Origin: Saccharothrix sp. HUAS TT1
GTDB taxonomy: Bacteria; Actinomycetota; Actinomycetes; Mycobacteriales; Pseudonocardiaceae
Assembly (NCBI RefSeq): GCF_040744945.1
Contig: NZ_CP160453.1
Span: 310,001 to 374,000, forward strand
Direction of reading: 5' to 3'
Length of the DNA: 64,000 bases
Shown here: piece by piece, positions 41,020 to 49,784 of the stretch
Numbering within the stretch: position 1 is the first letter of the stretch
Layout of the letters: each line of letters starts with the position of its first letter
The notes under the pieces: model-generated
The model's input: only the letters and a program-made list of their open reading frames with translations
Database searches by the model: none
What the model was told of the DNA's origin: nothing
Program-made: the position numbers and the translations under genes

Positions 41020-44000
41020 TCACCGGTCGTCGCGCGCCCGGTCCAGCACCTCTTCCAACCGCAGCGGGCTCGGCGGGTGGTGGCTCAGGCACAGCGGCGT
41101 CCGCATCCGGCGGAACCCGAAGGTCTCCCCCGTGACGTAGAACCGGCCGCGCTCCAACCGCGAGATGTCGCCCACCGAACTGCCCTTGGCCCTGGCCATC
41201 TCGGTGGCCGCCGCGATCTGCGCCGGGCTGTTCAGCCTGCCGAAGAACTGCGTGGTCGCGTTGCCGACGACCTGGTTGTGCACGCCCTTCGGCGCCTGGG
41301 TGGCGAGCAGCAGGCCCAACCCGTACTTGCGGGCCTGCGAGGCCAGCAGGATCGTGCTCTGCGTGCTGGCCGTCCACCCGCCGGACGGCGCGATGGTCTG
41401 CGCCTCGTCCATCACGACCAGCCCGCCGAGCGGCCGGTCCACCGCCGGGTTGCGCTTGATCCAGGCGAACACCTCCAGCTGGAGCTGGCTGACGAACCCC
41501 TGCTTCTGCTCCTCCGACGGCAGCCCGACGAAGCTGATCACCGAGATCCGCGCCCGCTTGCCCGGTGTCGGCGTGAGCAGCACCGCCGGGTCCGTCGGCT
41601 CACCCGAACCGCCGAGCAGCGGGTCGTTCACCATCGCGGCCCGCAACGTCTCCGCCAGGTCCGCCGCCGTCTCCCGGGCCGTGCTGAGCTTGCTGACCCC
41701 CTCCGGCAGGTCGTCCAGCACCTCGACGAACTCCGACAGCTCACGCCCGCCGCTGCGCGCGTAGTGCGTCAACGCCTCGCGGAGCACCGCCTGGCCGCGG
41801 GCCGCCGTCTTCGAACCGCCGCCGACCTTCGCGTGCGGGACGAGACGAGCCACCGCCGCCTCGACGGAGGCGCCGAACTCGTCCCCGTCCCCGAGCACTT
41901 CGGCGAAGTCCGGCAACGGGTGGAAGCTGAGCGGCCGCCCACCACTGCGACCGGGCGTCCACACCACGACCTCGGTGTTCTCCAGGTAGTCGGCGGCACT
42001 GCCCGCGTCCCCCGGCAACCAGTCCACCGGCGGCTCCGGCCACGCGTCACCCAACCGCGCCAGGTCGTTGTTCGGGTCCAGCACGATCGCCGACACCCCC
42101 CGCAGGGCGCACTCCTCGACGATCCGCCGCAACAACACGGTCTTCCCACTGCCGGACCCCGCGAACACCATGACGTGCTTGCGCAGCGACTCCAGCTCGA
42201 TGCGGATCTCACCGTCCATGCCGAGCACGATCTCCGTCGGCGACGGCGGCGTGGCCGGCACGACCGGTTCCTGTGCCGGCGGCGTGGCCGCCACGACCGG
42301 TTCCGGCGGCGGCCGCGTCTCCTGGTGACCTGCCGCAGGACGCGCCGAACCGGGCAGCACCTCCCGGAGGAAGGTGTTCCGGCTGGCGGGCTTCCGCGCG
42401 ACGAGCCAAGTCAACAGCTGGTGCGTCTGGGTGGACAGCATCTCCTTGAGCGCGCTGAACGTCCGCAGGTCGTCATCGGAGATCTCCACCCGCCGACCAC
42501 CCGTGCTCTCCAGTTCGGCGAGCTCGGCCCGGGTCACCCTGCCGCTCCACCCCAGGTCGCCGTTGCGGAGCAGGACCAAGTGCCGGTTCTGAGCACCGAA
42601 GTGCGCCACGGTGCGGACCTTGCGCATCCGGTGCAGCACGGAGTTCCCCTGAGCGCTGGCGATGAGCCGGAACCCCCACCGCTCGTCGGTGTCCAGGTCC
42701 TCGTCCAATGTGCGGAGCAGCCGGGCGTGCACGTCGCTGCCGCCTTGGAGCTGCTCGGCCTGCCACGCCATGTCGTCGTTGCCGACCTCGTTGATCCACG
42801 CTTTGAGCCCGGCCAGCAGCAGCGCCGGCATCACGTCGTCCTCGTTGTGCCGCTGCAACGCCGCCACCGACACCTCCGCCTTCTGCCGCAGGCGCTCGAA
42901 CCGGGCGTCGAACTCCTGCAGGTAGTCGGGCTCCGGCCCGCTCGGCGGGGGCACGGGCACGGGCGCCTCGACGACCTTCTCGGCGAACGACGACAGCTCG
43001 TGGACGTCGCCGTGCAGGCAGGCTTCGGCATGCGCGTGGATGGCCCTGAGCAGCTGCCGTGGCGTCTGAGGCAGCCACGCGCGACCGAACACGTCCGGCG
43101 ACACCGGCCAGGTCGGGTGGGGCGGGGTGAAGTCGATGCGCTGGTAGACCACCCCGAGCCAGCGGCTGACCAGCGCCTGGCCGATCCGCGCGTCGACGAT
43201 CGAGTTGAGGAACGGCGTTTCGGTGAACCGGTCGGAGACCGTGTCGATCGCCTTCCCGTGCACCAGCTTCCACGTGTGGGGCAGGCACGCCACGATGGAC
43301 AACGTCCGCCTGGTCGTCTCGCGCAGCTGCATCAGCCCGTTGGAGACCAGCGCGATCTCCTGCACCAGGTCCGCGTCCGCGTCTTCCTCGTCGGTGCGCG
43401 CCTGGCTCATGTTGACCAACGTGTCCAACTGGTCGACCGCGATGACGCTCGGGCCGGTCAGGGCGAGGACGTGCGACATGTCCCCGACCAGCTCGCGCGG
43501 CGTCTTCGGCCGGCCGTGGATGCCCCAGTACCGGCGCTCGTCGCCGGCGTCCCGCACGCCGTGGAGGTAGGCGAGACCGACGTCGAAGTGCTCGGACGCG
43601 TAGAGCACCAGCGCGCGGATCGTGTCACCGCACTCGACCATCACCCGGCTGTCCAGGCTGCTCAGGTGGTGCAGGAACTTGCGCAGGCCCTCGGGCGTGA
43701 GCGGCACGTCACCCTTGATCTCCGCCGCCACCACGGCGGGCACACCGGCCCGCTCGCACAGCTGCCGCAGCAGCACGGTGAGCTGGAGCTCGCCGTCGTC
43801 GTTGGTGCGGCGCAGCTCGCTGCGCACGGCGTCGGCGACGTCGTTCCAGAACTCCGCGCCGGTCGTCAGCTCGACCAGGAAGAAGTAGCCCCCTTCCGCC
43901 TGCACCATCCGCCGGACCGAGCCCAGCAGGTGGGTCTTGCCGACGCCCTTCTGCCCCTGGAGCACCAGGCCGATCGGGCTGGACCCGGTGCTCGCGGCCG

Positions 44001-44145
44001 CATCCCTGATACCGGCCCGGATGCGGCGCTCCGCGTTGACGTGCAAACCGTCGACGTGGGAAGGCGAGGTGTGCCAGACGTCATCCGGCGTCTCGGCGGA
44101 GTTGAACCGCAGCGCCGCCAGCGCCTCGCGTTGCTGCTCGCTCAT
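41020..44145 (-). CDS. Two-ATPase protein: N-terminal AAA/STAND-like domain and C-terminal HerA/FtsK-like domain
   Basis: 1041 residues. The N-terminal half has P-loop VLQGQKGVGKTHLLGSVRRM (about 60-79) and Walker-B-like SVIAVDQLDTLVN (about 228-240), as in Orc/STAND-like ATPases. A helical and beta linker (~400-600) ends in a Pro-rich spacer (EPVVAATPPAQEPVVPATPP). The C-terminal half is HerA-like: P-loop MVFAGSGSGKTVLLRRIVEE (about 660-680), VLDPNNDLARLG, VVMDEAQTI (Walker B, about 908-916), LLLATQAPKGVHNQVVGNAT with a Gln/Asn sensor. HerA ATPases pump or translocate DNA and occur in several phage-defence systems with nuclease or TIR partners. Last gene of the operon; its ATG overlaps the upstream stop. 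Confidence 0.85.
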   Translation of the reverse strand: MSEQQREALAALRFNSAETPDDVWHTSPSHVDGLHVNAERRIRAGIRDAAASTGSSPIGLVLQGQKGVGKTHLLGSVRRMVQAEGGYFFLVELTTGAEFWNDVADAVRSELRRTNDDGELQLTVLLRQLCERAGVPAVVAAEIKGDVPLTPEGLRKFLHHLSSLDSRVMVECGDTIRALVLYASEHFDVGLAYLHGVRDAGDERRYWGIHGRPKTPRELVGDMSHVLALTGPSVIAVDQLDTLVNMSQARTDEEDADADLVQEIALVSNGLMQLRETTRRTLSIVACLPHTWKLVHGKAIDTVSDRFTETPFLNSIVDARIGQALVSRWLGVVYQRIDFTPPHPTWPVSPDVFGRAWLPQTPRQLLRAIHAHAEACLHGDVHELSSFAEKVVEAPVPVPPPSGPEPDYLQEFDARFERLRQKAEVSVAALQRHNEDDVMPALLLAGLKAWINEVGNDDMAWQAEQLQGGSDVHARLLRTLDEDLDTDERWGFRLIASAQGNSVLHRMRKVRTVAHFGAQNRHLVLLRNGDLGWSGRVTRAELAELESTGGRRVEISDDDLRTFSALKEMLSTQTHQLLTWLVARKPASRNTFLREVLPGSARPAAGHQETRPPPEPVVAATPPAQEPVVPATPPSPTEIVLGMDGEIRIELESLRKHVMVFAGSGSGKTVLLRRIVEECALRGVSAIVLDPNNDLARLGDAWPEPPVDWLPGDAGSAADYLENTEVVVWTPGRSGGRPLSFHPLPDFAEVLGDGDEFGASVEAAVARLVPHAKVGGGSKTAARGQAVLREALTHYARSGGRELSEFVEVLDDLPEGVSKLSTARETAADLAETLRAAMVNDPLLGGSGEPTDPAVLLTPTPGKRARISVISFVGLPSEEQKQGFVSQLQLEVFAWIKRNPAVDRPLGGLVVMDEAQTIAPSGGWTASTQSTILLASQARKYGLGLLLATQAPKGVHNQVVGNATTQFFGRLNSPAQIAAATEMARAKGSSVGDISRLERGRFYVTGETFGFRRMRTPLCLSHHPPSPLRLEEVLDRARDDR

Positions 44146-44750
44146 GATTCCTCGATCGCCATGAGGTGCTTGTCCTCGCTGCCGATCCGGATCGCCGCGG
44201 CGTGGTCGGCCTCGGACAGCGCCTTGCGGTTGGACTCCGGCACCAGGTGGACCTCGCCGGCCTTGAACATCTCCAGCAGCACGCCGTCCACCTCGTCCCG
44301 CTCCGCGCCGTTGAGCTCGGGGCGGAGCCTGGCCAGGCGGACCCAGTCCTGCGGCTTGACCGACAGCGCCAGGTAAGCGGCCCGGATCACCGACTCCAGG
44401 TCAGCGGGGTTGAGCACGTCCGCCAAGCGGACACCCTGCCCCAGCAGGTAGCGGACGCAGCGCTTCAGCACCTCGTTCTGCGCTCGCGCCCAAGGTCCCG
44501 ACCGCGCGGGCGGCTCGCCTTCGCTGAGGTCCTTCAGGCACCAGGCGATCCCCTCTTCGGTGATCTGGTGCACCAGGCGCCGCTTCTCCGACCAGGTCCG
44601 GAGCAGGCCGTCCGCGTTCAGCTTGTCGCGGCCCGGCGGGCTGATCCTGATCTTGTGCTGGTTCGTCAGGTCCCGGTTGAGGACCGCCCCGCCCTCCAGC
44701 ATCAGCACCATCAGCGCCGCTTTTTCCTGGGGGCCGTACTTCTCGGGCAT
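44142..44750 (-). CDS. 202-residue operon protein, possible winged helix N-terminus
   Basis: Not recognised. Residues ~5-75 look like a winged-helix (KYGPQEKAALMVLMLEGGAV; GRDKLNADGLLRTWSEKRRL; HQITEEGIAWCL), followed by a helical region (EVLKRCVRYLLGQGVRLADV). It overlaps the HerA-like gene by four bases and follows the KGGVGR ATPase by 11 bp, so it is an integral operon member, perhaps an adaptor or DNA-binding subunit. Confidence 0.7.
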   Translation of the reverse strand: MPEKYGPQEKAALMVLMLEGGAVLNRDLTNQHKIRISPPGRDKLNADGLLRTWSEKRRLVHQITEEGIAWCLKDLSEGEPPARSGPWARAQNEVLKRCVRYLLGQGVRLADVLNPADLESVIRAAYLALSVKPQDWVRLARLRPELNGAERDEVDGVLLEMFKAGEVHLVPESNRKALSEADHAAAIRIGSEDKHLMAIEES

Positions 44751-44761
44751 TTCGCCGCCTC

Positions 44762-46390
44762 TCAGTTCTCGGTCGCTTCGATCCGACGGTCGATCCGGCC
44801 GAGCAGGGCGCGGATCACCACCAGCAGGTCTTGGGGCACGGCGAGCCGGTCACCGGCCGCGTGCGACTTGGACAGCACGTCGAGGTCCACCGACAGGTCC
44901 TGCAACGAGGTCAGGTCACCGTTGTCGAGCGCCGCCGACATACCGCGCACGGTCTGCTCGACGAGCGCCAACCGCCCGGCGGTGGGCATCGCCTCCGGCA
45001 CGCCGCGCAGCGCCGCCGCGGCGTCGCGCAGGGCGTCCCGGTCCGGGCTGTCGTCACCGGCCGGTGCGCCCGTGATCAGGGCGTGCAGGTCCCGCGCCAC
45101 GCGGGTGGGCCGCGCGTCCGGCTCGAACCTCAGGTGACGCAGGTTGCGCAGGAACCCGGGCAGGACCTCGGCGTCGGTGCCGTCGGTCAGCACGCAGAAC
45201 AGCCGCCGCTGACCGCCGTCCGAGCTGATCGTGTGGCGCAGGAAGCGCTCCGCCTCGGTGACCTGCCAGCGGCTCGGCGTGCCGTCCACCACCAGGCACA
45301 GGTGCTCGGCCAGCTCGCTGTTGCGGTCCAGGATCTCCGGGTCGCCGGACGAGGAGCGCTCGACCCGCACGTCGAGCAGGCGCAGCTCCTCGATCAGCTG
45401 GTCGGCGACGCGCAGCGCGTGCCGGGGGCTGGAGACCACCACGTCGAGCCCGAACTCCCGGCGGCGCTCGCGGGCCGCCGCCACGTAGGCGTCCCGGTTG
45501 TCGGCGAGCAGGTCGGTGCGGTCGAACTGCTGCGCGACCACGGCCGCCACCGTCTCCAGGGCGTAGGAGATCTGGTCCGCCGACGGGACCTGCTCCTCCA
45601 GCACCGACAGCTGCTCGCCGAAGCTCCAGTAGGAGACGTACGGCACGGTGAGGTGCCGCAGCATCAGCTCCTCCGACACGTCCTTGGCCAGCCAGTTGCC
45701 GAACAGCGGCGCCATGACCTCGGCGCACTTGCGCTGCCACTTCTCCGCCCTCTCGTACTCCACCCGGTTGTCCAGCCGGGACAGCACGGGCAGCACCATG
45801 TGGCGCGGCCGGTCGTAGGGCAGCCGGTCCCGGGCCGTGTCGACCCGCTGCACGATGCCCACGACGTCCTTGAGGTTCTGCTCGTTGGCGGTGAACACGA
45901 CGGCCAGCCGGTCGGGGAGCTGCGCGGTGCAGATGCCCGCGATGTCGGAGATGCCGGTGCGGCTGTCGATCAGCACGAAGTCGTAGTCAGCCGTCCACTG
46001 CTCCCGGCAGCGCTCCAGGAAGGTGGCGAACCCGTTGCGGTAGAGGTCTTCCCAGTCGATGCCCTGCATGCGTTCCATGTAGGAGGCGTCGTCCCGGCCG
46101 GCGGCCAGCAGCGCGAGGGTGCTGCCCTCGACGTCGACCCGGACGGCGTGGGGACGCGGCTCCTCCGCTCCCGCCATGAAGTCGTGGGCGAGGTCGATCA
46201 CGCCGCCTTCGGGCTCCTCGGACAGCACCGGCCTGAAGTAGTGGTGCAAGCCGGGGGCTTCCAGGTCCCAGTCGACGGTGAGCACGCGGTAACCCCAGCG
46301 GGCCAGCAGCACGGCCACGTTGGCCAGCGTGAAGCTCCGCCCGACACCGCCCTTGTAGGAGTAGAACGTGATGACCGTCCCGGTGGCCAT
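44762..46390 (-). CDS. KGGVGR-variant ParA/MinD-like ATPase with TIR-like C-terminal domain
   Basis: 542 residues. The deviant Walker A is FYSYKGGVGRSFTLANVAVL (about 9-28), Arg replacing Lys/Thr in the usual KGGxGKT; then LTVDWDLEAPGLHHYF (switch I, about 38-53) and DFVLIDSRTGISDIAG (Walker B, about 137-152), as in SIMIBI ATPases that control membrane or effector proteins. After ~315 residues the pattern LDVVVSSPRHALRVADQLIE, LCLVVDGTPSRW, AERFLRHTI and RRLFCVLTDG resembles a degenerate TIR/SEFIR fold (about 315-430). KGGVGR ATPases commonly accompany TIR or FxsC-like proteins in actinobacteria. It shares one base (TGATG) with the TIR gene. Confidence 0.85.
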   Translation of the reverse strand: MATGTVITFYSYKGGVGRSFTLANVAVLLARWGYRVLTVDWDLEAPGLHHYFRPVLSEEPEGGVIDLAHDFMAGAEEPRPHAVRVDVEGSTLALLAAGRDDASYMERMQGIDWEDLYRNGFATFLERCREQWTADYDFVLIDSRTGISDIAGICTAQLPDRLAVVFTANEQNLKDVVGIVQRVDTARDRLPYDRPRHMVLPVLSRLDNRVEYERAEKWQRKCAEVMAPLFGNWLAKDVSEELMLRHLTVPYVSYWSFGEQLSVLEEQVPSADQISYALETVAAVVAQQFDRTDLLADNRDAYVAAARERRREFGLDVVVSSPRHALRVADQLIEELRLLDVRVERSSSGDPEILDRNSELAEHLCLVVDGTPSRWQVTEAERFLRHTISSDGGQRRLFCVLTDGTDAEVLPGFLRNLRHLRFEPDARPTRVARDLHALITGAPAGDDSPDRDALRDAAAALRGVPEAMPTAGRLALVEQTVRGMSAALDNGDLTSLQDLSVDLDVLSKSHAAGDRLAVPQDLLVVIRALLGRIDRRIEATEN

Positions 46391-46980
46391 CAGAACCTCG
46401 GCAGCAGCGGCGACGGGACGAGCACGGGATCGGGCGGGTCCACGTCCGGCCAGTCGGGCTGCCAGGGAGGGACCTGCTTGAGCAGGTCGACGAGGTCGGC
46501 GGCGAGCCTGTTCACCCGGCGGTGGAAGTGGATGAACTCACGCGTTTCCTGGTACGGCGGGTCTGGGTGGGCGTATTCCTTGAAGTCCTGCCAGGAACGT
46601 TCCCTGCCCTCCGGCGGAAAGTTGTCCGAGTCCGAGTAGAGGATCGGGTAGATCAGCCCGTGCGGCCGATCCGAGTTGGCCAGCCCCAGCATCGCCTCCC
46701 TGGCCTGCATGCTGTACCACTCGGCTCGGCACCACTTCGACTCGAAGTAGTGCGGGGTGAGCAGCTGGATCATCACCTTGCTGTGCCGCAGGGCGTGCTT
46801 CAGGCTGGACGGCCAGTGCACGGCACGCGACATCGTCCGATCCACGTACACCTTCGGCGTCGGGGCCAACTGGTCCGCGAGGCATTCGAGGAGCTTGTCG
46901 TGGAAGTGGTTCAGCAACCATTTCTGAACGCTGCCGCGACGGGCATAGCTGATGAAGAAATCGAACTTGTAGTCGGACAC
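46390..46980 (-). CDS. TIR-domain protein, probable NADase effector or signal enzyme
   Basis: 196 residues, almost entirely a TIR domain. KFDFFISYARRGSVQKWLLN opens the fold (about 4-23), VYVDRTMSRAVHWPSSLKHA is the BB-loop region, and FESKWCRAEW holds the WCxxE Glu that is catalytic in NADase-type TIRs (about 88-97). The GTG start lies seven bases after a TACTAT -10 box and has no ribosome site, implying a leaderless mRNA. First gene of the operon TIR / KGGVGR ATPase / 202-residue protein / two-ATPase protein. TIR proteins in bacteria usually deplete NAD or make cyclic-ADP-ribose signals when infection is sensed. Confidence 0.85.
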   Translation of the reverse strand: MSDYKFDFFISYARRGSVQKWLLNHFHDKLLECLADQLAPTPKVYVDRTMSRAVHWPSSLKHALRHSKVMIQLLTPHYFESKWCRAEWYSMQAREAMLGLANSDRPHGLIYPILYSDSDNFPPEGRERSWQDFKEYAHPDPPYQETREFIHFHRRVNRLAADLVDLLKQVPPWQPDWPDVDPPDPVLVPSPLLPRF

Positions 46981-46987
46981 GCGGCAA

Positions 46988-47016
46988 ATAGTAGGGAGCA
47001 CCCACCGCCGAAAGAA
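46988..47016 (-). promoter_or_regulatory. Predicted leaderless promoter of the TIR/ATPase operon
   Basis: On the minus strand, TTCTTT (47016-47011) and TACTAT (46993-46988) with a 17-bp spacer. Seven bases after the -10 box comes the GTG (46980), so transcription should begin at or near the first codon. The surrounding ~80 bp is visibly A+T-richer than its neighbours. Confidence 0.55.
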
Positions 47017-47206
47017 GACCAAAAAGTGGGCAATCACCGCCGGACGGGACAAAAACTGGACAACTGCCGCGCGTCCCGGTCGTGCCCGCACTCGATAGAA
47101 CACGGGCTGCGGGAAGGGAAGTACCGCCGATGCGGTGTTGCAAGACGCCCCCACGGGGGTACCACGTGACTGCGACCCACGTCTTCGACAAGCAGGAGGG
47201 GCACCC

Positions 47207-47650
47207 ATGACGGTCGACAGCACCGCGTACCCGCCCAGACCCACCGACCCGTTCGACACCCGCGTGCTCGAACTACCCGGTGACAAACCCGACCTGGCCG
47301 AGGCACGGCAGTGGACCGCCGAGATCCTCGCGGACCTCACCGAGGACGAGATCGCCGACGCGAAGCTGGTGGTCTGCGAACTGCTGACCAACGCCTACGA
47401 GCACGGCCAGCACCCGCTGCGCCTGCGGCTTCGACGCGACGGCGACGTGGTCCGCGTCGAGGTGACCGACCTGTCCCCGCGGCTGCCGGTGGTGGGCAGT
47501 TCGTCGGTCCGCACGACGCGCGGTCGCGGGATGGTGCTCGTGGGCCGGCTGTGCCGCCAGTGGGGAGCGGTGCGCCACGCGGTCGGCAAGACGGTGTGGG
47601 CCGTCCTGGCCCACCAGTCCCGGCACCCCAACACAGCGCTGTCGGGCTGA
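47207..47650 (+). CDS. RsbW-like anti-sigma/serine kinase (HATPase_c)
   Basis: 147 residues, single GHKL ATPase domain. The N-box is AKLVVCELLTNAYEHGQHPL (about 57-76) and the G-box is TTRGRGMVLVGRLCRQWG (about 105-122). Such small kinases regulate sigma factors through STAS antagonists. ATG with AGGAGGG upstream. No sigma factor or STAS gene is adjacent; the STAS gene at 31667 is the nearest. Confidence 0.85.
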   Translation: MTVDSTAYPPRPTDPFDTRVLELPGDKPDLAEARQWTAEILADLTEDEIADAKLVVCELLTNAYEHGQHPLRLRLRRDGDVVRVEVTDLSPRLPVVGSSSVRTTRGRGMVLVGRLCRQWGAVRHAVGKTVWAVLAHQSRHPNTALSG

Positions 47651-47870
47651 GCGCGGACAACAGCAGTAGATATGCGGTCATGCCGCACTTTTGCGGCGAA
47701 TAACGCGCACCCACAGTGTTCCACCGCAAGCCGTTCAGCCGATTGAGGACCAACGGCCAAGTCGTGAAACTCGACGGAAGAATCGCTCTTCCGGTAGAAC
47801 GAGGAACCCTCATTCGCTTCACGTCGCGCGGATGGCGGTGGCCGTTGCCGTCGTCGTGGAGGTGCACGCG

Positions 47871-48392
47871 GTGCGAAGCGTTCCGAGCCTGCTGGCCGTG
47901 ATCGCGGTGATCACGTCGTCCTTGTTGTCCTCGACATCCCCGTCCCACGCGGTGCCGGGCGACCTCACCTGCACGGAGCAGGAGTCGGTGTCCTACTCCC
48001 CCGGCCTGCTGGCCACGCGTCGGCCGGTGGACGTGAGCGTGCACAACGTCCTCTCGTGCACATCCCTCACCCACCCGACCGTGACGGGAGGGCAGGTGCA
48101 GGCGACCGTCCGCGGTCTCAACCGCTCGTGCACGGACCTCGCCGCGTCCGGCAACGGCTCGTACACCATCACGTGGAACACCGGTGAGACCAGCACGATC
48201 GGCTACACCCGGTCCGCCAACTACGTCCTGGGGACGCTGGTCATCATCGAGAGCGGAACGGTGACGGCGGGCAAGTTCGCCGGGAGCTCGACCACGCACG
48301 TCGTCGAACTGCTCACCCTCGACCTCCTCGCCTGCCTCGGGGAACCGGGCCTCACCACGGCCTCGGGCATCGGCACCTACGTCTTCGCCTGA
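47871..48392 (+). CDS. Secreted protein of unknown function
   Basis: 173 residues from the GTG at 47871, with GGAGG eight bases upstream; translation from there gives a signal peptide (VRSVPSLLAVIAVITSSLLS, cleavage near SHA). The mature ~140-residue domain is beta-rich with four Cys (DLTCTEQ, LSCTS, RSCTD, LLACLG) that could form two disulfides. The longer frame from 47691 lacks an initiation signal. It belongs to a widespread actinobacterial secreted family of unknown role, as far as I can judge. Confidence 0.65.
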   Translation: MRSVPSLLAVIAVITSSLLSSTSPSHAVPGDLTCTEQESVSYSPGLLATRRPVDVSVHNVLSCTSLTHPTVTGGQVQATVRGLNRSCTDLAASGNGSYTITWNTGETSTIGYTRSANYVLGTLVIIESGTVTAGKFAGSSTTHVVELLTLDLLACLGEPGLTTASGIGTYVFA

Positions 48393-48529
48393 CGCGCCGT
48401 CGCCGACGACCGGCACCGCCCCACCGCCATGCGGGCCGAAGGACCCTACCGGCAGGGGCGGCCGGCCTGTCACCGTCCGGTGACCGACCAACGCCGGACG
48501 TGCCCGGACGCTCAGGGCGACGTGCACGC

Positions 48530-49315
48530 GTGAACCACCGGAGGCACGCCACGATCACCACACCGACCCGGATCGCCCGCGTCGTCCTGGGGACGGCGTG
48601 CGAACTGGACGACCTCGACGCCACTCGGTGGGCGACGGCCTACGCGAAGCGGCGCGGCAACGGCACCGCCGTGGTGCGACGCCGCCCGGCCGTCGACAGC
48701 ACGGCAGCAGGGCCGTTGGCACCCCTGCGAACGGGCTCGCCGCAGGTCGACGCCCTCGACTCCGCCACCGCCCACGCGCTGGTGGTCGAGTCGTTGACGG
48801 CAGACCTGATCATCACGAGTTCCCGGACGGAAGCGGACCGGGCCCTCTCGCTCACCGTCGCCGCCTCGGCGCGGTGCCCCGTCGTCGCCGTCCCGCCCGG
48901 TGCGACCTGGCGCGATGACTTGCCCACGCTGATCGGCGCCGGCGACGAGGCGCCCCTGCTGTCCGGCTTCGCCCTGGCCTCCGTGCTGGGCACGGGTGTC
49001 CGCGCGATCTGCTGCACGCGCGAGCCGTCCACCGGCGGAACGACCGCACGTGCCGCCGCGACCTCGGTCGCGGCGTGCGCCCAGCGCTACCCCGACGTGC
49101 CGGTCGACCTGCGGGTGGCCCGGTCACACCCGGTCACCGGCCTGACCCGCCACGCCAGGCTCGCCGCACTGCTGGTCATCGGCTGCACCCCGACCACCGA
49201 CGAGGCCACGAGCCGCCGCCTGCTCGACCGCTGCCCGAGCCCGATCGCGCTGGTCGGCCCCCGGGTCGTCCACGCCGCACCGATCGTCACAGCACGACGT
49301 TCAGCCGAACGGTGA
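48530..49315 (+). CDS. Universal-stress-protein-like (UspA-fold) protein
   Basis: 261 residues from the GTG at 48530. Two degenerate UspA-like halves: the first ends in SARCPVVAVPPGATWR (the usual SxCPVxVV end strand), the second contains RYPDVPVDLRVARSHPVTGL, LAALLVIGCTPT and DRCPSPIALVGPRV. The ATP-binding GxGS loop is not conserved, so nucleotide binding is uncertain. The start is doubtful: GTG 48530 has only a weak ribosome site, while a GGAGG (48541) is followed by ACG-ATC in frame. Confidence 0.6.
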   Translation: MNHRRHATITTPTRIARVVLGTACELDDLDATRWATAYAKRRGNGTAVVRRRPAVDSTAAGPLAPLRTGSPQVDALDSATAHALVVESLTADLIITSSRTEADRALSLTVAASARCPVVAVPPGATWRDDLPTLIGAGDEAPLLSGFALASVLGTGVRAICCTREPSTGGTTARAAATSVAACAQRYPDVPVDLRVARSHPVTGLTRHARLAALLVIGCTPTTDEATSRRLLDRCPSPIALVGPRVVHAAPIVTARRSAER

Positions 49316-49670
49316 GCAGCACCGACAGCACCACCAAGACGAGGCTTGGTGACGTGGTACTTCTTGCGCCCCGCCAACCCGGACATTGCCGCTGCTGTCG
49401 TCGTCGTTGTCATCCTCGGTTACCGCAGAACGCCCCTCCCTCGCGCTCACCAGCGAAAGCCACACGTTCGGTGAACGTGCGCAGCTTGACGCAAAGGTCT
49501 TCGACCAACCGGGCTGGAGTCGGCCCACACAACATGACATCCCGGTCCGGCTTGGAACCAGAGCCGGCGCTGTCGACGTCCACCGGCTCGGCGCTACCCT
49601 CACCCCGACCCGGTCGCTCCGAAAGGCGATCCGACCCGACCGCAGCGACTCAGACCCGAGGGGACGACGA
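49316..49670. other. Gene-less stretch of 355 bp
   Basis: I see no convincing coding frame, RNA gene or large repeat here. Several overlapping open frames exist on both strands but none has a ribosome site or consistent codon bias. The last bases include GAGGGG, the probable ribosome site of the small frame at 49671. Confidence 0.5.
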
Positions 49671-49784
49671 GTGACGAAGCCCGCGACCGATCGGTGGCGG
49701 ATCGTGGAGATGGACCAGCGAGGCCAGGACGCCATCGCCACCGTCGAGCCCGGGTTCATCGAATTCACGCGAGGCGGGCGTTGA
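49671..49784 (+). CDS. Small ORF (37 residues) coupled to the YYEF protein gene
   Basis: The GTG at 49671 follows CGAGGGGACGACGA. The frame encodes VTKPATDRWRIVEMDQRGQD and ends EFTRGGR with a TGA overlapping the TTG of the next gene (TTGA). The coupling suggests a real leader peptide or small protein; alternatively it is the 3' remnant of a larger lost gene. Confidence 0.45.
   Translation: MTKPATDRWRIVEMDQRGQDAIATVEPGFIEFTRGGR

Noticed and set aside
44762..46980. FxSxx-COOH peptide system (FxsC/KGGVGR ATPase)
   Set aside because: TIR and KGGVGR proteins resemble its parts, but no FxsA precursor or FxsB radical-SAM gene is present and the HerA-like protein is not part of it.
49087..49413. 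Minus-strand frame over the end of the Usp-like gene
   Set aside because: Low-complexity Thr/Ala start and Arg-rich content; the + strand Usp frame is better supported.
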